Assembly (NCBI RefSeq): GCF_001522545.3 | Contig: NC_031772.1 | Coordinates: 6,477,503 to 6,541,502 of the forward strand | From: Parus major | Taxonomy: Eukaryota; Chordata; Aves; Passeriformes; Paridae | Length of the DNA stretch: 64,000 bases | Reading direction: 5' to 3' | Notes under the pieces: model-generated | What the model was told of the DNA's origin: nothing | Seen by the model: only the letters and a program-made list of their open reading frames with translations | Databases searched by the model: none | Translations under genes and position numbers: made by a program | Part shown: positions 63,601 to 64,000 of the stretch, one piece after another | Layout: every line of letters begins with the position of its first letter | Numbering within the stretch: the first letter of the stretch is position 1

Positions 63601-63683
63601 AGGAATTGAAAGAGAAGCTGAACTCTGGAGATGATGTTCAGGTGGATGGAGAGTCAGTCTTTGTAGCTGCAGCTGTCATCACG
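54563..63683 (+). CDS. ARHGAP20-like Rho GTPase-activating protein, ten internal exons, partial at both ends
   Basis: Ten exons with GT/AG borders join into 401 codons without a stop: 54563-54645, 57226-57396, 57924-58073, 58597-58638, 59353-59437, 60308-60385, 60569-60635, 61902-62090, 62826-63001 and 63522-63683. The domain order is a basic N-terminal segment (K-M-K then Q-R-R-R-S-T), a PH domain at about residues 52-150, a Ras-associating domain at about 163-245, a Lys-rich linker with S-L-I-D-W-A, and the RhoGAP domain from about 343. R365 in G-I-F-R-R-S-A-N is the arginine finger. Family knowledge: ARHGAP20 proteins bind Rap1-GTP through the RA domain and stimulate GTP hydrolysis by Rho at the membrane. 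Compared with mammalian ARHGAP20 as I remember it, the layout and motifs agree, but identity seems only about half. A diverged ortholog or a bird paralog (ARHGAP20-like) are both possible, so no symbol is given. The rest of the GAP domain and the long C-terminus lie beyond the window. Confidence 0.9.
57226..57396 (+). CDS. ARHGAP20-like exon: Ser-rich linker and first half of the PH domain
   Basis: 171 bases, entry phase 2 and exit phase 2. A Ser-rich lead is followed by F-I-L-D-E-R-V-Q-L and Q-E-R-H-L-I-L-F-S-D-V-L-V-I-A-K, the strand pattern of a PH domain. The Q-E-R-H-L-x-L-F segment is a hallmark shared with ARHGAP20. Confidence 0.93.
57489..57562 (+). mobile_element. CR1 LINE 3' terminal fragment, short
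   Basis: About 70 bases, 'gttggactcaatggtcatgt' followed by 'taccttccaactcatgaaat' and 'ctgtaatactatg', match the last bases of CR1 in sense orientation. It lies in the intron directly after the PH exon of the ARHGAP20-like gene. Confidence 0.85.
57924..58073 (+). CDS. ARHGAP20-like exon: second part of the PH domain
   Basis: 150 bases, acceptor CATTGTAG and donor GTATTT, phase 2 to 2. It carries L-K-L-K-K-Q-V-H-L-S-E-V-W and F-V-I-G-W-P-I-T-N-Y-V-V-T-F. These correspond to the middle and late PH strands, and the G-W-P-x-x-N motif is seen in ARHGAP20. Confidence 0.93.
58597..58638 (+). CDS. ARHGAP20-like exon: C-terminal helix of the PH domain
   Basis: A small exon of 42 bases, acceptor GTCTTCAG and donor GTAAGT. 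It encodes S-A-D-V-K-E-R-W-L-S-A-L-L. The Trp of this terminal helix (E-R-W) is the near-invariant tryptophan of PH domains. Confidence 0.92.
59353..59437 (+). CDS. ARHGAP20-like exon: start of the Ras-associating domain
   Basis: 85 bases, acceptor GACTTTCAG and donor GTAAGT, exit phase 0. After the end of the PH helix it encodes L-T-L-R-I-V-V-L-D-D-D-N-C-S, the first beta strands of a ubiquitin-like RA fold. Confidence 0.92.
60308..60385 (+). CDS. ARHGAP20-like exon: middle of the RA domain
   Basis: 78 bases, phase 0-0, acceptor CCTTTCTAG and donor GTAAGT. It encodes V-N-V-S-N-V-E-T-A-E-S-V-I and L-L-Q-L-G-L, the strand and helix pattern (T-A-x-x-V-I) of RA domains. The symmetric exon could be skipped without a frameshift. 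Confidence 0.92.
60569..60635 (+). CDS. ARHGAP20-like exon: end of the RA domain
   Basis: 67 bases, acceptor CACCCAACAG and donor GTAAGA, exit phase 1. It encodes H-H-L-W-V-V-S-G-K-D-E-P-A-Y-P-L-I. The L-W-V-x-S-G-K-x-E-x-x-Y-P-L-I-G pattern is characteristic of ARHGAP20 and strongly supports the family call. Confidence 0.94.
61902..62090 (+). CDS. ARHGAP20-like exon: RA-to-GAP linker
   Basis: 189 bases, phase 1 to 1, acceptor CTGCTCAACAG and donor GTAGGG. It opens with G-H-E-H-P-F-S-I, followed by C-L-R-D-S-A. A Gln/Asn-rich insert follows, then Q-L-P-K-E-K-Q-C-Q-F-V-L-K-P, the counterpart of the Q-L-P-R-E-x-Q-C-Q-F segment of ARHGAP20. Confidence 0.93.
62309..62600 (-). mobile_element. CR1 LINE fragment, antisense
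   Basis: The plus strand shows 'aatcatagaaaatgctgagt', then 'accatcagtatcatcaagtc', 'ctctgggtgaaaaacctttt' and 'aacctaaacctcccctgact', the complement of the CR1 3' region. It comes from a different subfamily than the copy at 48.8 kb. It is intronic in the ARHGAP20-like gene, and the right border is approximate. Confidence 0.9.
62826..63001 (+). CDS. ARHGAP20-like exon: basic linker and approach to the RhoGAP domain
   Basis: 176 bases, acceptor CTTTCAG and donor GTAAGC, exit phase 0. It has a basic run K-R-K-K-S-L-I-D-W-A-L-R-R, a Ser/Thr/Pro-rich low-complexity segment, then L-F-G-L-S-L and L-P-K-P-I-M. The last segments are the usual entry into the ARHGAP20 GAP domain. Confidence 0.94.
63522..63683 (+). 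CDS. ARHGAP20-like exon: start of the RhoGAP domain with the arginine finger
   Basis: 162 bases, phase 0-0, acceptor TTTCTTAG and donor GTATGT. It encodes D-M-L-L-L-L-Y-H-E-G-P-S-T-R, then G-I-F-R-R-S-A-N (arginine finger), then L-K-E-K-L-N-S-G. The catalytic Arg is present, so GAP activity is plausible. The remaining GAP helices lie outside the window. Confidence 0.95.
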
Positions 63684-64000
63684 GTATGTTTGGCCAAGTA
63701 ACTCAGCTGCCTGAGCTAATGGTATCTTTCTTCCTTAAGGAAGCAATGAGTCTTTATGGGTGGGGAGGATTTCAGGGAAACAGAAAGCATTTTCCAGCAT
63801 GGAACATGTTCACCTGATGGTGTTTTTGTGTGTTTGTGTACACAGAGGTGTCTGCCCAGTACAGTGACCCTAGTTTTCACATGCAGACATGTTCAGCTCC
63901 TCAGGATGGGGCTTCCTTTGGCACCTCCTGGTAACAAACCACCCCCAGCAGGAAATACAGTGATGTCCACCTGCAAGGCATTCATGATGTCTCTACAGGG
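63684..64000 (+). other. Intron of the ARHGAP20-like gene, to the window edge
   Basis: Follows the donor GTATGT. No further exon can be recognised before the right edge. Confidence 0.7.

Noticed and set aside
1..64000. CRISPR arrays, operons, ribosome binding sites, tRNA or rRNA genes, proviruses
   Set aside because: Split exons, CR1 elements and CpG islands show vertebrate DNA. No regularly spaced repeats with unique spacers, no tRNA cloverleaf I could defend, and no paired LTRs or retroviral gene order were found by eye.

Overview
The window looks like vertebrate nuclear DNA, most probably from a bird. Coding sequence is sparse and split into short exons with GT/AG borders. The only interspersed repeats I recognise are short 3' ends of CR1-type LINEs, the dominant repeat of avian genomes. 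There are isolated CpG-rich islands and two runs of N (434 and 125 bases), so this is a draft assembly. I see no bacterial, viral or organellar gene organisation. CR1 also occurs in crocodilians and turtles, so 'bird' is a strong inference and not proof.

Layout. (1) 1-2734, + strand: the 3' end of a single-pass membrane receptor. I can chain five exons in consistent splice phase: two related Thr/Pro-rich stalk exons, a transmembrane exon, a 22-base microexon and a last exon ending in a tyrosine-motif tail. The family is not recognised. (2) 2735-54562: about 52 kb with no exon I can support. It holds CR1 fragments at 12.6 and 48.8 kb, several short tandem repeats, an imperfect palindrome at 6.65 kb, an 80-base sequence present twice (19.4 and 21.7 kb), and two CpG islands. 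The island at 17.7-18.4 kb contains about 12 copies of CCCCGG, which is GGGGCC on the other strand. The island at 39.8-40.9 kb is broken by the larger gap. (3) 54563-63683, + strand: ten consecutive exons (1,203 coding bases, 401 codons, all phases matching) of a Rho GTPase-activating protein of the ARHGAP20 type. It has a PH domain, a Ras-associating domain and the start of the RhoGAP domain with its arginine finger. The gene runs off the right edge, and its first exon or exons probably lie upstream, possibly in the island at about 40 kb.

The two genes lie in the same orientation. Nothing in the sequence shows that they work together, though a receptor with SH2-type tyrosine motifs and a Rho/Rap-linked GAP would both belong to signalling at the cell membrane. 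I did not find a convincing new multi-gene system. The best leads are the unidentified receptor tail with duplicated stalk exons, the divergent ARHGAP20-like gene, the GGGGCC array in a CpG island and the 6.65-kb palindrome.
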